Shown piece after piece: positions 18,013 through 27,027 of a stretch of DNA of 64,000 nucleotides (position 1 is the stretch's first letter; each line of letters opens with the position of its first letter). This stretch comes from Heyndrickxia acidicola (GTDB lineage Bacteria; Bacillota; Bacilli; Bacillales; Bacillaceae_C): contig NZ_KV440953.1 in the NCBI RefSeq assembly GCF_001636425.1, forward strand, positions 1,996,847-2,060,846. Reading direction: 5' to 3'. The position numbers and the translations under genes are program-made. The notes beneath the pieces are model-generated. The model was not told the origin of the DNA, searched no databases, and saw only the letters and a list, made by a program, of their open reading frames with translations.

Positions 18013-18444
18013 TTGGATTTTATTTTAAATCATTTATTCGTAATCCTTTTAATATGCATTGTTCTATTTGTGGTGCTACCATTAATAATGAAGCTATTTA
18101 AAACCGCCATCACCTTAGCTATTATCGTCCTCCTTTTAGGAGCTGCAGGTGTTTTTGGATCAGGATTTTTAAAAAATCTTCAAAAGCCTATTGCCGCAAC
18201 TCAGAGCTTTACTGCCCATACGATTGAGCCGGTAATCAAAAAAGATCTTACTGCAGCAAAGTTCAATTACAACCCTCAAACAAAAAGGTATGAGATTCAA
18301 AGCGCTTTATTTAAGCTTGACGGTGTTTCTGATCAAAATAAAGCAACTGTAGAAATTAATAAAAAGAATTACACCATTGACGTATCTTTTATAAAATCCT
18401 TTATTGATAAACAAATTGCTAAACAAGATAACCAAAAAACATGA
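18013..18444 (+). CDS. Membrane-anchored small protein, unrecognised
   Basis: A 143-aa protein. Two N-terminal hydrophobic helices (HLFVILLICIVLFVVLPLIM and TAITLAIIVLLLGAAGVFGS) are followed by a soluble domain of about 85 residues with alternating strands (KRYEIQSALFKLDGV, KATVEINKKNYTIDVSF). The topology suggests an anchored extracytoplasmic domain. TTG 18013 is preferred because AAAAGAGGTGAG precedes it at normal spacing; GTG 18004 lies within that site. Monocistronic, closed by a terminator. Family unknown. Confidence 0.6.
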   Translation: MDFILNHLFVILLICIVLFVVLPLIMKLFKTAITLAIIVLLLGAAGVFGSGFLKNLQKPIAATQSFTAHTIEPVIKKDLTAAKFNYNPQTKRYEIQSALFKLDGVSDQNKATVEINKKNYTIDVSFIKSFIDKQIAKQDNQKT

Positions 18445-18502
18445 AGCATGCTATCTCTTAAAAAGTGTATTTTTTAACTTGTAAGAATTAAAAAACAAAG
18501 CA

Positions 18503-18545
18503 AAAAAAGGAGCAGCCATTCATTTGGCGAACTCCTCTTTTTTTG
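18503..18545 (+). terminator. Terminator after 18013-18444
   Basis: AGGAG with GCC, a loop, then TGGC and CTCCT form a stem, followed by CTTTTTTTT. It is about 60 bases after the stop codon. Confidence 0.65.
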
Positions 18546-18551
18546 GTAAAA

Positions 18552-18712
18552 TGCTACCCTGAAAATAACTCTATTACAAGTTTGAAACGTCAAGCCAAAC
18601 CGACCTCTGGTAATAATCATTGCCTTACCGATATGAGCGAAAGCACTCATTTTCAGTTGTCTATAATGAGAACTTCTCGTTTTTAGCTCATTTTAAAGTA
18701 AAGAAAGAAAGG
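18552..18712. repeat. R1 repeat copy, right half missing
   Basis: Aligns with 4353-4560: GCTACCCTGAAAATAACTC, CAAGCCAAACCGACCTCT, TTTTTAGCTCATTTTAAAG and AAGAAAGAAAGG. It stops abruptly where an orphan coding fragment starts (18713), so the right half of the element has been lost. Confidence 0.7.
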
Positions 18713-18960
18713 ATGCGCGGAGTATCATTTTCCCGAAATGGGTTCATGAGCCCCCTCAAATTACGGTCTGCCACCCTAACGACTATCTTGATCTCATGAA
18801 GGAGCCCCGTGAAAAATATGAAACCTATCCAAAATATGCAGTACCAGAATTTGCTGATATTACATTTATCGAAAACGCAGGCGTTGATAATGAAGACTTG
18901 ATTTCTGTTGCTCCATATGAAGGAATGACAGATGATATTCGAGCCGGCAAGTTAAAATAA
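18713..18960 (+). pseudogene. Orphan C-terminal coding fragment, family not recognised
   Basis: An open frame of about 80 codons with no start codon or ribosome site, ending TAA at 18958-18960. Its composition is protein-like (FPKWVHEPPQITVCHPNDYL, then EKYETYPKYAVPEFADITF). It abuts the truncated edge of an R1 repeat, so it looks like the 3' remnant of a gene lost by recombination. I do not recognise the family. A hairpin terminator follows at 19038. Confidence 0.45.
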
Positions 18961-19037
18961 GGGAATTCTCTTTTTTCAATAGATGCATAGCAATGGAGCA
19001 AACACTCTTTAATACGAAAATATGTCAAGCTGGCATC

Positions 19038-19070
19038 AAACACGCATTGAGCAATCGATGCGTGTTTTTT
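19038..19070 (+). terminator. Terminator-like hairpin
   Basis: AAACACGCAT (19038-19047) pairs with ATGCGTGTTT, followed by T residues. It is about 80 bases after the orphan fragment, consistent with a surviving terminator of the lost gene. Confidence 0.6.
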
Positions 19071-19178
19071 AGTGTCTTCCAGTAAAGCCTTAATACAAAT
19101 AAATGATAACAGTTTGTCCGTAAGATCTTCTAAGATACTTACAAAAATAAATGCCAAGAAGACTGACCGCTTACGAAT

Positions 19179-19310
19179 TTATCCTTTATACGTTATGTAG
19201 CAATCTATATAAATATCGCCTTCAGTAATGGGAAAGATGATTTCCAAATGGAACTGACTAAACCCCTGCAGAATGGTGAGCGAAATGTCGAGTTCATTAA
19301 CTTCACTCAT
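19179..19310 (-). CDS. Possible 43-aa protein, weak
   Basis: Frame from ATG 19310 to TAA 19179 (MSEVNELDISLTILQGFSQF...). The upstream site AAGAGA is poor. The alternating hydrophobic sequence looks protein-like but may be a gene remnant. No family recognised. Confidence 0.2.
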   Translation of the reverse strand: MSEVNELDISLTILQGFSQFHLEIIFPITEGDIYIDCYITYKG

Positions 19311-19338
19311 GTTATTCTCTTAATAAGGGGGGGTGGCA

Positions 19339-20215
19339 ATGGATTTGCTTAATGGGATGAATAATGCAATTTGTTTTATTGAGAAAAATTTGACAAAATA
19401 GTATTGATTTTAAAGAAGTTGCGAGGCTTGCTTTTTGCTCGGAGTATCATTTCAAAAGGATGTTTTCGTTTCTTGCAGGTACTACACTGTCAGAATATAT
19501 CCGCCGAAGAAGACTTACACTTGCAGCTTTTGAATTAAAAGATCCTAACGTAAAGGTGATTGATATCGCAGTAAAGTTTGGTTACAGCTCACCAGATTCG
19601 TTTACAAGAGCCTTTCAGAACTTTCATGGTATTACACCATCGGAAGCAAGAAATGCCGGAGCAGCACTAAAAGCTTACCCGCCAATCTCTTTCCATTTAT
19701 CCATAAGAGGGGGAAATGAGATGAAGTATCGTATTGAAGAGAAAGCTGCTTTTAGAGTCATTGGAATCAAAAAAAGAATCCCCCTTGTATTCAAAGGAAT
19801 TAATCCTGCCATTGCATCAATGTGGAAAGGGCTGACAGAGAACACCTTAAACGATCTCTTAAAACTTTCCAATGTACAGCCTTTCGGATTGATTAACGCA
19901 TCAGCAAATTTTTCACAAGGAAGAATGGAGGAAAGAGCAGAGTTTGATCATTATATAGGTGTTGCAACAACAGGTTTCTGTCCGGACCACTTCTCCATCT
20001 TAGAGGTTGCTCCGTCTACTTGGGCAGTATTTGAAGCAATCGGCCCTTTTCCCGATACACTGCAGGATGTATGGGGGCGTATATACTCCGAATGGTTCCC
20101 TTCCTCCAGCTATGAACAGATAGAAGGCCCGGAAATTCTCTGGAACGAAAAGAAGGATACTACCCTGCCAATGTATAAGAGTGAAATATGGATCCCTGTT
20201 TCCAAAAAAGATTAG
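19339..20215 (+). pseudogene. AraC-type regulator with GyrI-like effector domain, one-base frameshift
   Basis: ATG 19339 (after AAGGGGGGGTGG) opens [19 protein letters not shown] and hits TAG at 19398-19400, right after a four-A run (19395-19398). Removing one A restores the typical AraC helix-turn-helix start ([40 protein letters not shown]) in phase with the long downstream frame. The C-terminal half (from about 19720, [20 protein letters not shown]) is a GyrI/Rob-like effector-binding domain. Total length 877 = 3x292+1 supports a single insertion. An internal restart at 19721 (after GGGGGAAATGAG) could still yield a free effector domain. This is either a true frameshift, a slippage site, or a sequencing error. 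Confidence 0.8.
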
Positions 20216-20246
20216 GATTAGTCTGATTTGTATAGCCCAGCAATAT

Positions 20247-20290
20247 AAAAATAACCTCTTATAAAATTCTCAAGAAGAGGTTATTTTTTT
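20247..20290 (+). terminator. Terminator after AraC-type gene
   Basis: AAAAATAACCTCTT pairs with AAGAGGTTATTTTT around a short loop, followed by T residues. It is 35 bases downstream of the stop. Confidence 0.85.
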
Positions 20291-20410
20291 CAATTGCATC
20301 CTTATAATTGATCTTTAAATAATTCATTTATTCAGTGTGAAAAACTTACCTTTTTTGCCTCGAGGAAACATTTCAACCAAAAATCTTTAAAATCTAGGTG
20401 TATTAACTTA

Positions 20411-20551
20411 TTATTCACTCCACAATGGGCGTTCATGGCCTTGAAACGTTTCTAAAATTCTTTTATATTCCGATTCACTAATAATTCCCATTTTCAAACA
20501 CAGGTATGAATTAACCATTATTTTTTTCTTCATGCGTTTATCCATTTGCAT
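20411..20551 (-). CDS. Small basic protein (46 aa), unrecognised
   Basis: Frame from ATG 20551 to TAA 20411 with AAAGGAG nine bases upstream, a genuine-looking ribosome site. Sequence MQMDKRMKKKIMVNSYLCLK continues through GIISESEYKRILETF and ends HERPLWSE. The basic N-terminus and amphipathic ESEYKRILETF helix resemble small regulatory or short SHOCT-like helical segments, but no family is claimed. Two in-frame stops (TAATAA) end it. Confidence 0.5.
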   Translation of the reverse strand: MQMDKRMKKKIMVNSYLCLKMGIISESEYKRILETFQGHERPLWSE

Positions 20552-20761
20552 CCGAATCAACTCCTTTATTCTCATTATATTTTACAAAAACAAAAAAGTT
20601 TCCTTCGACCAAAAAATAGTTATTCTGGCGTCTGGCTTGTTCTATTCACTGGTCTGACTCGGGATAAATTTCTATGTTAATAACTTTTCGTTTCTTGCTC
20701 AAAATTTCACCTAAGCAGAACATTTAACCTAAAACAACAACTGCCTAGAAGAAAGACGAAG

Positions 20762-20798
20762 AAAAAGTGATTGCCAATTTAGCAGCAATCACTTTTTT
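20762..20798 (-). terminator. Terminator of uppP
   Basis: AAAAGTGATTGC (from 20763) pairs with GCAATCACTTTT, U-rich on both strands, 65 bases past the uppP stop on the minus strand. A degraded R1-like stretch (AAATTTCTATGTTAATAACT, near 20670) lies just beyond. Confidence 0.8.
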
Positions 20799-20863
20799 CC
20801 TAAAAACATTTCATCATTTCTTTAATCGTCGTATGTTAAAGTTTTATGTATTTACGAACGTGA

Positions 20864-21673
20864 TTACAGGAGTTTTGTAATTAACACGAGAGCTCCTACA
20901 ATCCAACAATAATAAACAAACGGACGCATTGCGTTGATTTCTTTCTTTTTAAACCATCTCATTAAAATCCAGACACTTAAGAATGCAAAAATACCTGCGA
21001 CTACTCCACCGATTAGTGAAGTTTCTAATAATCCTGGAGTATGGGATTTTAAGATTTTTGGGACTTCCAGAATGCTGGCGCCCGCAATGATGGGTGTTGC
21101 CAATATCATCGAGAATTTAGCTGAAGCTTCATGCTTCAGCCCAGCCCAGAACCCTGCAGTCATACTGGAACCGGAACGTGAAAAGCCTGGAATGAGAGCT
21201 AATGATTGGAACAAGCCAATAATCGCTGCTTCTTTTATCGTTAAATCCTCGATTTCTTTTGTTCCCCTTGAACGAAGCTTTTCCCCAAAATAAAGGAAAA
21301 ATCCATTTACAATCAAAAAGATTGCGGCAGTTGTTACATTGCTAAATAAATTCGTTAATGGTTTTTCTAACACAAGACCAATAATCGCTGCAGGCAATGT
21401 GGCGACAATCACCAAAACCAATACTTTTTTGCTTCCACTAAAGAGCGATTTGACTATATCCGCCCATTCTCTCCAGAAAAATAATAATAAGGCAAGCGCA
21501 GTTCCTAAATGAAGCATCACTACAAACGGGAGAAAATGAACTTTTAAAAATTCCTCATCCAAATTCCAATGAAAAACATACGGTGTAAGAACACCATGTG
21601 CCACACTGCTTATCGGAAATAGCTCCGTTATTCCTTGTACGATAGATAATATGATAGTTTGCAAAATGTTCAC
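20864..21673 (-). CDS. uppP: Undecaprenyl-diphosphatase
   Basis: A 269-aa integral membrane phosphatase (BacA/UppP family) that recycles undecaprenyl pyrophosphate to the monophosphate carrier for peptidoglycan and wall polymer synthesis. It confers bacitracin tolerance. Motifs: QGITELFPISSVAHG (family glutamate-rich motif, with VAHG where many members have SGHL) and PGFSRSGSSMTAGFWAGL. About eight helices. GTG 21673 has AAAGGAGG seven bases upstream; TTG 21676 is too close. Monocistronic. Confidence 0.92.
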   Translation of the reverse strand: MNILQTIILSIVQGITELFPISSVAHGVLTPYVFHWNLDEEFLKVHFLPFVVMLHLGTALALLLFFWREWADIVKSLFSGSKKVLVLVIVATLPAAIIGLVLEKPLTNLFSNVTTAAIFLIVNGFFLYFGEKLRSRGTKEIEDLTIKEAAIIGLFQSLALIPGFSRSGSSMTAGFWAGLKHEASAKFSMILATPIIAGASILEVPKILKSHTPGLLETSLIGGVVAGIFAFLSVWILMRWFKKKEINAMRPFVYYCWIVGALVLITKLL

Positions 21674-21932
21674 CAAAATTCCTCCTTTCCATTAATCTGA
21701 TTTAGTATACAAATTAATTCAAGACTTCAGGTTAAGATTGTGTATTATTTTCGTAAATTTTGTTACATGATGGAAATAATACATGACCTTTGTCCGAGCT
21801 ATCACCTTACTCCCCTTTTTGTTTCTTTATATTATCCGGAATTTTTATCTATTTTTATTCCACCATAGTAATTTTTCGGTATAATTAACTTTTCATTAAC
21901 CGTTTAGCCGTTACGATAAAGGAGAGAATGAA

Positions 21933-22406
21933 ATGCAAGGGAAAACGCATGTGTTAGGCGGGGCAGCGGCAGGTCTCTTATATTTATCCGTTAATTCCGC
22001 GAATGATCCATTGTTATTTGTTAGCAGCTGTGCCGTAGGGGCTTTAATCCCTGATATTGATCATACAGGATCCACGTTAGGCCGAAAGATTCCGTTGTTG
22101 GACAATGTCATTAGTGGTCTTTTTGGTCACCGAACCTTTACACATAGCCTATTATTTTTATTTTTAGCCTTTCTGTTGTTTAAGTTTACACATTGGAATA
22201 TAGACTTTGAATTTGGGATTCTCATAGGGATGTTCAGCCATATGGTGCTCGATGCCCTAACCAAAGAAGGCATTCAGTTTTTGTGGCCCCTTAAAATTCG
22301 GATAAGAATCCCTCTGGGAATTCGGACAGGCGGCCCGTTGGAAAAAGTATTTATGCTGGCATTGGTCTTATACATAGCTTACTGTGGTTACCAAAAAATT
22401 GTTTAG
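21933..22406 (+). CDS. YdjM-type membrane-bound metal-dependent hydrolase
   Basis: A 157-aa membrane protein of the YdjM/DUF457 family. Its metal-binding signature includes KTHVLGGAAAG at the N-terminus, LIPDIDHTGS, GHRTFTHS and GMFSHMVLDALTKEGIQ. Four predicted helices. E. coli YdjM is LexA-controlled, but no LexA box is evident here. AAGGAGAG lies six bases before ATG. Closed by a terminator at 22554. Substrate unknown. Confidence 0.85.
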   Translation: MQGKTHVLGGAAAGLLYLSVNSANDPLLFVSSCAVGALIPDIDHTGSTLGRKIPLLDNVISGLFGHRTFTHSLLFLFLAFLLFKFTHWNIDFEFGILIGMFSHMVLDALTKEGIQFLWPLKIRIRIPLGIRTGGPLEKVFMLALVLYIAYCGYQKIV

Positions 22407-22442
22407 AGGCGTATTTCCAGTATCAACGAAGTTTTTTCTAAT

Positions 22443-22550
22443 AAACGCGCAAGCACCTTGCTCATCGGAGTACTAATTTCGTCACTTAATACGGATTTAA
22501 CACTTTTCTGAAAAGCAACAGTCTATGCAAAAACAGCTTTTCCTAAAGTT
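22443..22550. repeat. R3 repeat copy with adjoining fragment
   Basis: CGCGCAAGCACCTTGCTCAT (22446 on) matches 14604-14633. The following CACTTTTCTGAAAAGCAACA with GTCTATGC and AAACAGC matches 1838-1884. Thus the two short motifs belong to one longer, decayed repeat. Confidence 0.6.
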
Positions 22551-22553
22551 TAC

Positions 22554-22586
22554 AAAAGCCGATTCCACTCATGAAATCGGCTTTTT
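22554..22586 (+). terminator. Terminator after YdjM-like gene
   Basis: AAAGCCGATT pairs perfectly with AATCGGCTTT around a ten-base loop, then TTGTTTTTTT. Confidence 0.85.
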
Positions 22587-22681
22587 GTTTTTTTCTTAAC
22601 TATATATTTTAAGTATATCGATACCGATTCTAGATGTTACCTATTGATGAAATCATTTAAAATCTTTGTGTTTTCATGTGA

Positions 22682-22819
22682 TTTATTGTTATTTTCTATG
22701 CAAGAAAAATAACGCCACAGAACAAATCTCAGCTGTATGATTTACTCGCCAGGTTGATTGCACCATCATTCACCTTGATTTCCCTTGTTATTATCTATAC
22801 ACTTTTTCCATTAAAGTAG
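22682..22819 (+). pseudogene. Possible small membrane-protein remnant
   Basis: A 45-codon frame without a start codon (preceded by in-frame TGA). It reads VIFYARKITPQNKSQLYDLL then a hydrophobic helix (SFTLISLVIIYTLFPLK) to TAG 22817. Good membrane-helix composition but no ribosome site, so probably the C-terminal remnant of a lost gene. It lies in the 530-bp gap before the germination operon. Confidence 0.25.
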
Positions 22820-22934
22820 CCAACAGCGTCAAACTTTACTTCTTTAAGCTTTTTTTCTCAATAGGTATATATGGTAGCCGATTACTAATAATATTTATGC
22901 AAGTTTAAATACTACTAATAATGGGGTTGTTCTA

Positions 22935-24479
22935 ATGGGCATCATGAGGAAAATGGTTGATAAGCTTTTTATGAGTATTTCATCTCCTGATTCTCCCCTC
23001 TCAAGTGAAAGTCCTCAAACCCTAAACTTAAATCTTCAAGTAAATTTACTCAAAATAAAACAATCCTTAGGAGATAGCAGTGATATTATTTTTCGAACAA
23101 TAAAAATGGGTAAAAACGAGAGTATTGCCATTGCTCTTATTTATATCGATGGATTAATTGATTCCAAATCAGCCCAGAATTTTGTGATGGAATCATTAAT
23201 GTTTGAAAGCCGAAGTATGGATGTTAAGCCTAAGAAAGTTTTAGAAGTCTTAAAAGACTCCCTACTTACAGTTACAGATTTAAAGGAAGTTCACCTTTTT
23301 CATGATCTTCTGGATAAAATATTATCCGGACATATGATTATTTTAGTAGAAGGCTATACTCAGGGCTTTGCCATTGGGTTACAAGGGTTCGAACAAAGAG
23401 GTATTTCGGAGCCGGAAACAGAGGGACTTGTTCGGGGACCAAAAGAAGGATTCACTGAATCACTCCGAACTAATATTACTTTGGTTCGTCGCAAAATAAA
23501 GCATCCAAATTTTCGTGTGGAATCAAAAAAAATTGGAAGCTTAACGAAAACGGATATTGCTATTCTGTATATTCAGGACTTAGTCGATGAACAAATACTA
23601 GATGAATTACGTAAACGCTTAATGAAAATTGATACGGACAGTATTTTGGAAAGTGGCTATATTGAAGAATTCATACAGGATCAACAATTTACACCATTTC
23701 CAACTGTACAAAATACAGAACGTCCCGATGCTGTAGCTGCTGCTCTTTTGGAGGGAAGGGTCGCTGTTGTTGTTGATGGAACTCCTTTTGTTTTAATCGT
23801 TCCAGCCCTGTTCAGCCAATTTTATCAATCTCCAGAAGACTATTACCAAAGCGCAGATTTTGCTACCTTTACTAGAATTCTAAGAATTTTAAGTCTCTTC
23901 ATAGCTTTGTTGGCTCCTTCCCTTTATATTGCTGTTTCCACCTATCATCAAGAAATGCTGCCTACTGCCCTTCTTTATAATCTTGCGGCTCAGCGTGAAG
24001 GTGTACCGTTTCCCGCCTTTATAGAGGCTCTATTTATGGAAATTACACTGGAAATATTGCGAGAAGCAGGAATTAGACTTCCAAAATCAGTTGGTTCTGC
24101 TGTTTCTATTGTTGGAGCATTGGTAATCGGACAAGCCGCAGTAGAGGCAGGTCTGGTCTCAGCAGCGATGGTGATTGTTGTCTCTATAACAGCTATTTCA
24201 AGCTTTGCGTTTCCTGCTTTTCATATGGCTATCCCTATAAGGCTTTTGAGATTTGCTTTTATACTGTTAGCAGCAACATTGGGCTTATTTGGAATAACCA
24301 CTGGATTAATCGCACTCATTCTCCATTTATGTCGACTAAAATCATTCGGCGTGCCATATATGAGTCCTTTTGCGCCCTTGGTTCTGTCCAAGCAAAAAGA
24401 TACTCTGATACGAGTGCCGAGAAATCTGGCTGATACTCGTTCTAGAAAAAAGTTAAAAAAAAACAAAGTATATGACTAA
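22935..24479 (+). CDS. GerA-family germinant receptor subunit A
   Basis: A 514-aa inner spore membrane protein with the GerAA/GerKA architecture: a soluble N-terminal region of about 300 residues (NESIAIALIYIDGLID, TDIAILYIQDLVDEQILDEL, and a second copy of the fold), then five or so membrane helices (ILSLFIALLAPSLYIAVSTY onward) and a basic tail. It senses nutrients in a complex with B and C subunits and triggers ion release. First gene of a three-gene operon in A-C-B order; 25 bases separate it from the C subunit start. The ribosome site (GGGGTTG) is weak, and ATG 22944 is an alternative start. Confidence 0.92.
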   Translation: MGIMRKMVDKLFMSISSPDSPLSSESPQTLNLNLQVNLLKIKQSLGDSSDIIFRTIKMGKNESIAIALIYIDGLIDSKSAQNFVMESLMFESRSMDVKPKKVLEVLKDSLLTVTDLKEVHLFHDLLDKILSGHMIILVEGYTQGFAIGLQGFEQRGISEPETEGLVRGPKEGFTESLRTNITLVRRKIKHPNFRVESKKIGSLTKTDIAILYIQDLVDEQILDELRKRLMKIDTDSILESGYIEEFIQDQQFTPFPTVQNTERPDAVAAALLEGRVAVVVDGTPFVLIVPALFSQFYQSPEDYYQSADFATFTRILRILSLFIALLAPSLYIAVSTYHQEMLPTALLYNLAAQREGVPFPAFIEALFMEITLEILREAGIRLPKSVGSAVSIVGALVIGQAAVEAGLVSAAMVIVVSITAISSFAFPAFHMAIPIRLLRFAFILLAATLGLFGITTGLIALILHLCRLKSFGVPYMSPFAPLVLSKQKDTLIRVPRNLADTRSRKKLKKNKVYD

Positions 24480-24504
24480 ATAAACAGGTTTGTAGGTGGA
24501 AGCG

Positions 24505-25725
24505 ATGCTAAAACGGATAATGGCAGTAGGTCTTACACTTTCTTTTATTCTTATTTTGGCTTCCGGGTGTTCAAGCAGAAGGGAGCTAAATGACATGGCT
24601 ATAGCCTCGGCGATAGCTATTGATAAAAGGCCTGATGGTTTCCTGGTAACTATACAAGTAGTAGATCCAGGGGAAGTATCATCTCAAAAGGGAGGCAGCG
24701 GGAATGCTGCTGTAACCATATATCAAGAAAAAGGAAAAACAGTGGGAGAAGCATTAAGAAGAGTTTCAGTAAAAGCTCCTCGCAGAATCTATTTAGCGCA
24801 CTTACAAATGCTTGTCATTAGCGACAGGTTAGCAAAAAAGGGATTAGGTAAAATTTTAGATCTTTTCTTTAGAGCTCCAGACTTCCGTTCAGATTTTCTA
24901 ATTGTGGTAGCAAAATCCATTGAAGCCCAACAGCTGTTAAAAATAACTACGCCTATTGATAAAATTCCTGGGGGAAATATGTTTAAAGCATTAACATCCT
25001 CCGAAAATATATGGGCACCATTGACTACTGTAAAAATACAGCAGCTTGTCACCGATTTAGTGTCGGAGGGCAAAAATCCAATATTAACTGGAATAACTGT
25101 TACTAATAAAAATAATAAAGCAAAACTAGAGAAAGCTAATTCTACAGCAAACATTCAGGAAATACATAAAGATTCCCGGTTTATCTATAAAGGCCTGGCT
25201 GTATTTAAAAAGGATAAATTAATTGGCTGGCTTAATGAGGAAGAAAGCAGCGGATATAACTATATTACAGATAATGTATTTCAGACTTCAGAATCTCTCG
25301 TGTGTCCAAATAAAAAAGGCAGTTTACTGGCTACACTTACAAAATCATCCACTAAGATTAAAGTACTGTTTCAAAATCATAGACCTAAAATTAAAGTCCA
25401 GGTTCAGGCAAAAGGCAGGATTTCCGAAATTGATTGTCAAGATGTAGATTTAACAAACCCTCATACTATTTCTTTAATAGAAGCCCTGACAGAACAGGCA
25501 ATTAAACAAAAAATTAAAAAAACCGTACAAACGGTTCAACGTAAATATGATTCCGACATATTTGGATTTGGAAGCAGTATTTATGCCTATCAGCCAAAGG
25601 CATGGATGACTTTGAAAAAAAATTGGAACCAGACTTTTAAGGTTCTCCCAGTTGATGTCAATGTCCATGTAACAATAGAAAGGACCGGAAAATTTGGAAA
25701 GTCGTTTATTAACGATATTAAATAA
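24505..25725 (+). CDS. Ger(x)C-family germinant receptor lipoprotein, subunit C
   Basis: A 406-aa lipoprotein. The signal peptide ends in LILASGC, a lipobox whose cysteine would be diacylglycerated, then SSRRELNDMAIASAIAIDKR, the typical GerC opening. The mature part shows the GerC three-domain pattern with VKAPRRIYLAHLQMLVISDRLAKKG. ATG 24505 follows AGGTGG at good spacing; GTG 24496 lies within that site. It assembles with the A and B subunits at the inner spore membrane. The downstream gerB begins 26 bases later. Confidence 0.92.
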   Translation: MLKRIMAVGLTLSFILILASGCSSRRELNDMAIASAIAIDKRPDGFLVTIQVVDPGEVSSQKGGSGNAAVTIYQEKGKTVGEALRRVSVKAPRRIYLAHLQMLVISDRLAKKGLGKILDLFFRAPDFRSDFLIVVAKSIEAQQLLKITTPIDKIPGGNMFKALTSSENIWAPLTTVKIQQLVTDLVSEGKNPILTGITVTNKNNKAKLEKANSTANIQEIHKDSRFIYKGLAVFKKDKLIGWLNEEESSGYNYITDNVFQTSESLVCPNKKGSLLATLTKSSTKIKVLFQNHRPKIKVQVQAKGRISEIDCQDVDLTNPHTISLIEALTEQAIKQKIKKTVQTVQRKYDSDIFGFGSSIYAYQPKAWMTLKKNWNQTFKVLPVDVNVHVTIERTGKFGKSFINDIK

Positions 25726-25751
25726 ACAAATTTAGTTAGGATGAAGATTTT

Positions 25752-26855
25752 ATGAATAACCAAAAGATTGGTCCTTATCAACTATTTACTTTGATGTATT
25801 TATTTGAACTAGGGACGGCAATTGTAATTGGGACTGGTTTAACAGCTAAACAAGACGCATGGTGGATTCTTCTTTTGAGTACAGGTATTGGGATTATCTT
25901 ACTTTTAATCTATACGGCTCTGTACCGAATGAACAAAAATCTTCCCCTAACATCCCTTATTCCCAGAATACTGGGACGTTTCCTAGGGATTCCATTATCA
26001 CTGCTCTATATATTATTATTTATGAACACGGCTGCAAGAGATGTACGGGATTTAATGGAATTAATTATCATTTCAATTCTCCCGTACACCTCTAAATTAA
26101 CAATCGGGGCAGTCATCATGATTTTAGTCGCATACGCTATCTTTGTAGGAATTGAACCTTTAGGAAGAGCTGGTGAAATCTTTTTTGTTATCATCCTTAT
26201 TTTAGGATCTGTTGGAACTATTTTACTTTTCTTCACCGGACATGCTTTGCAAATTAAACGTTTTTTCCCTTTATTTCAAGTAAATTGGAGGGAGATTCTA
26301 ACAAATACACTCCCGATTACCATTAACGTTCCATTTGGTGAATCGGTTGCATTCACCATGTTGTTCCCCTATCTGAATCAAGCAAAAGCTGTTCGTAAAG
26401 CAGGTATATCAGCTATGCTGTTAGCTGGTTTATCTCTTTGTTTAACTGCTGTCCTAGAAATAGCAGCATTAGGTCCTTATATTGCTTCAACAAGCGTTTT
26501 TCCCCTTCATATTCTTTCCCAGCAGGTAAATGTACTAAACTTTTTACAGCGGTTAGATGCAATTGCTATTTCAGTTATGATGATCTGTATATTCTTCAAA
26601 ATCACGATCTTCACCTATGCAGCTTATATCGGCATAAACGATTTGTTTAAAATTAAGAAAAAAAGGCTGACTAACTTCATTATTTGCATCATCATTTTTT
26701 CCGCTTCTATTTTGATGGCCCATAATACAGTAGAACATCTTTTTATAGGACTAAAGATTTTCCCTATCTTTATTCTTACTCCTATGCAAATTGCGATTCC
26801 ACTATTGTTACTACTAGTAGCTTGGATTCGTAAAGATCGGTTAAAAAGTTTATAA
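25752..26855 (+). CDS. GerB-family germinant receptor subunit B
   Basis: A 367-aa polytopic membrane protein of the spore germination GerAB/endospore family in the APC superfamily. It opens QKIGPYQLFTLMYLFELGTA and has ten predicted helices, with FVGIEPLGRAGEIFFVIILI mid-protein. In other receptors this subunit binds the germinant. AGGATGAAG precedes ATG. Last gene of the A-C-B operon. The germinant cannot be deduced. Confidence 0.92.
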   Translation: MNNQKIGPYQLFTLMYLFELGTAIVIGTGLTAKQDAWWILLLSTGIGIILLLIYTALYRMNKNLPLTSLIPRILGRFLGIPLSLLYILLFMNTAARDVRDLMELIIISILPYTSKLTIGAVIMILVAYAIFVGIEPLGRAGEIFFVIILILGSVGTILLFFTGHALQIKRFFPLFQVNWREILTNTLPITINVPFGESVAFTMLFPYLNQAKAVRKAGISAMLLAGLSLCLTAVLEIAALGPYIASTSVFPLHILSQQVNVLNFLQRLDAIAISVMMICIFFKITIFTYAAYIGINDLFKIKKKRLTNFIICIIIFSASILMAHNTVEHLFIGLKIFPIFILTPMQIAIPLLLLLVAWIRKDRLKSL

Positions 26856-27027
26856 ATCACGATTTGTACTAAGAGGATGTGGGGCCAAATCACTGGTTTC
26901 ATCGTACATAATCTGAAAAAACATTGTATTTCTTTTTAATTAACCTCCCCCGTTAGCACATGCACCTGCTGAATAAAATTTATGATTAATTGGAAAAATA
27001 CTACTAAAAAACTAACTGGGGTGCAGT

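Noticed and set aside
18825-19157. 110-codon minus-strand frame
   Set aside because: Antisense to the orphan fragment and its terminator, without a ribosome site.
18719-19460. 13-base match CGGAGTATCATTT shared by the orphan fragment (18719) and the AraC-type gene (19440)
   Set aside because: Too short to prove common origin; flanking sequences are unrelated in frame and content.
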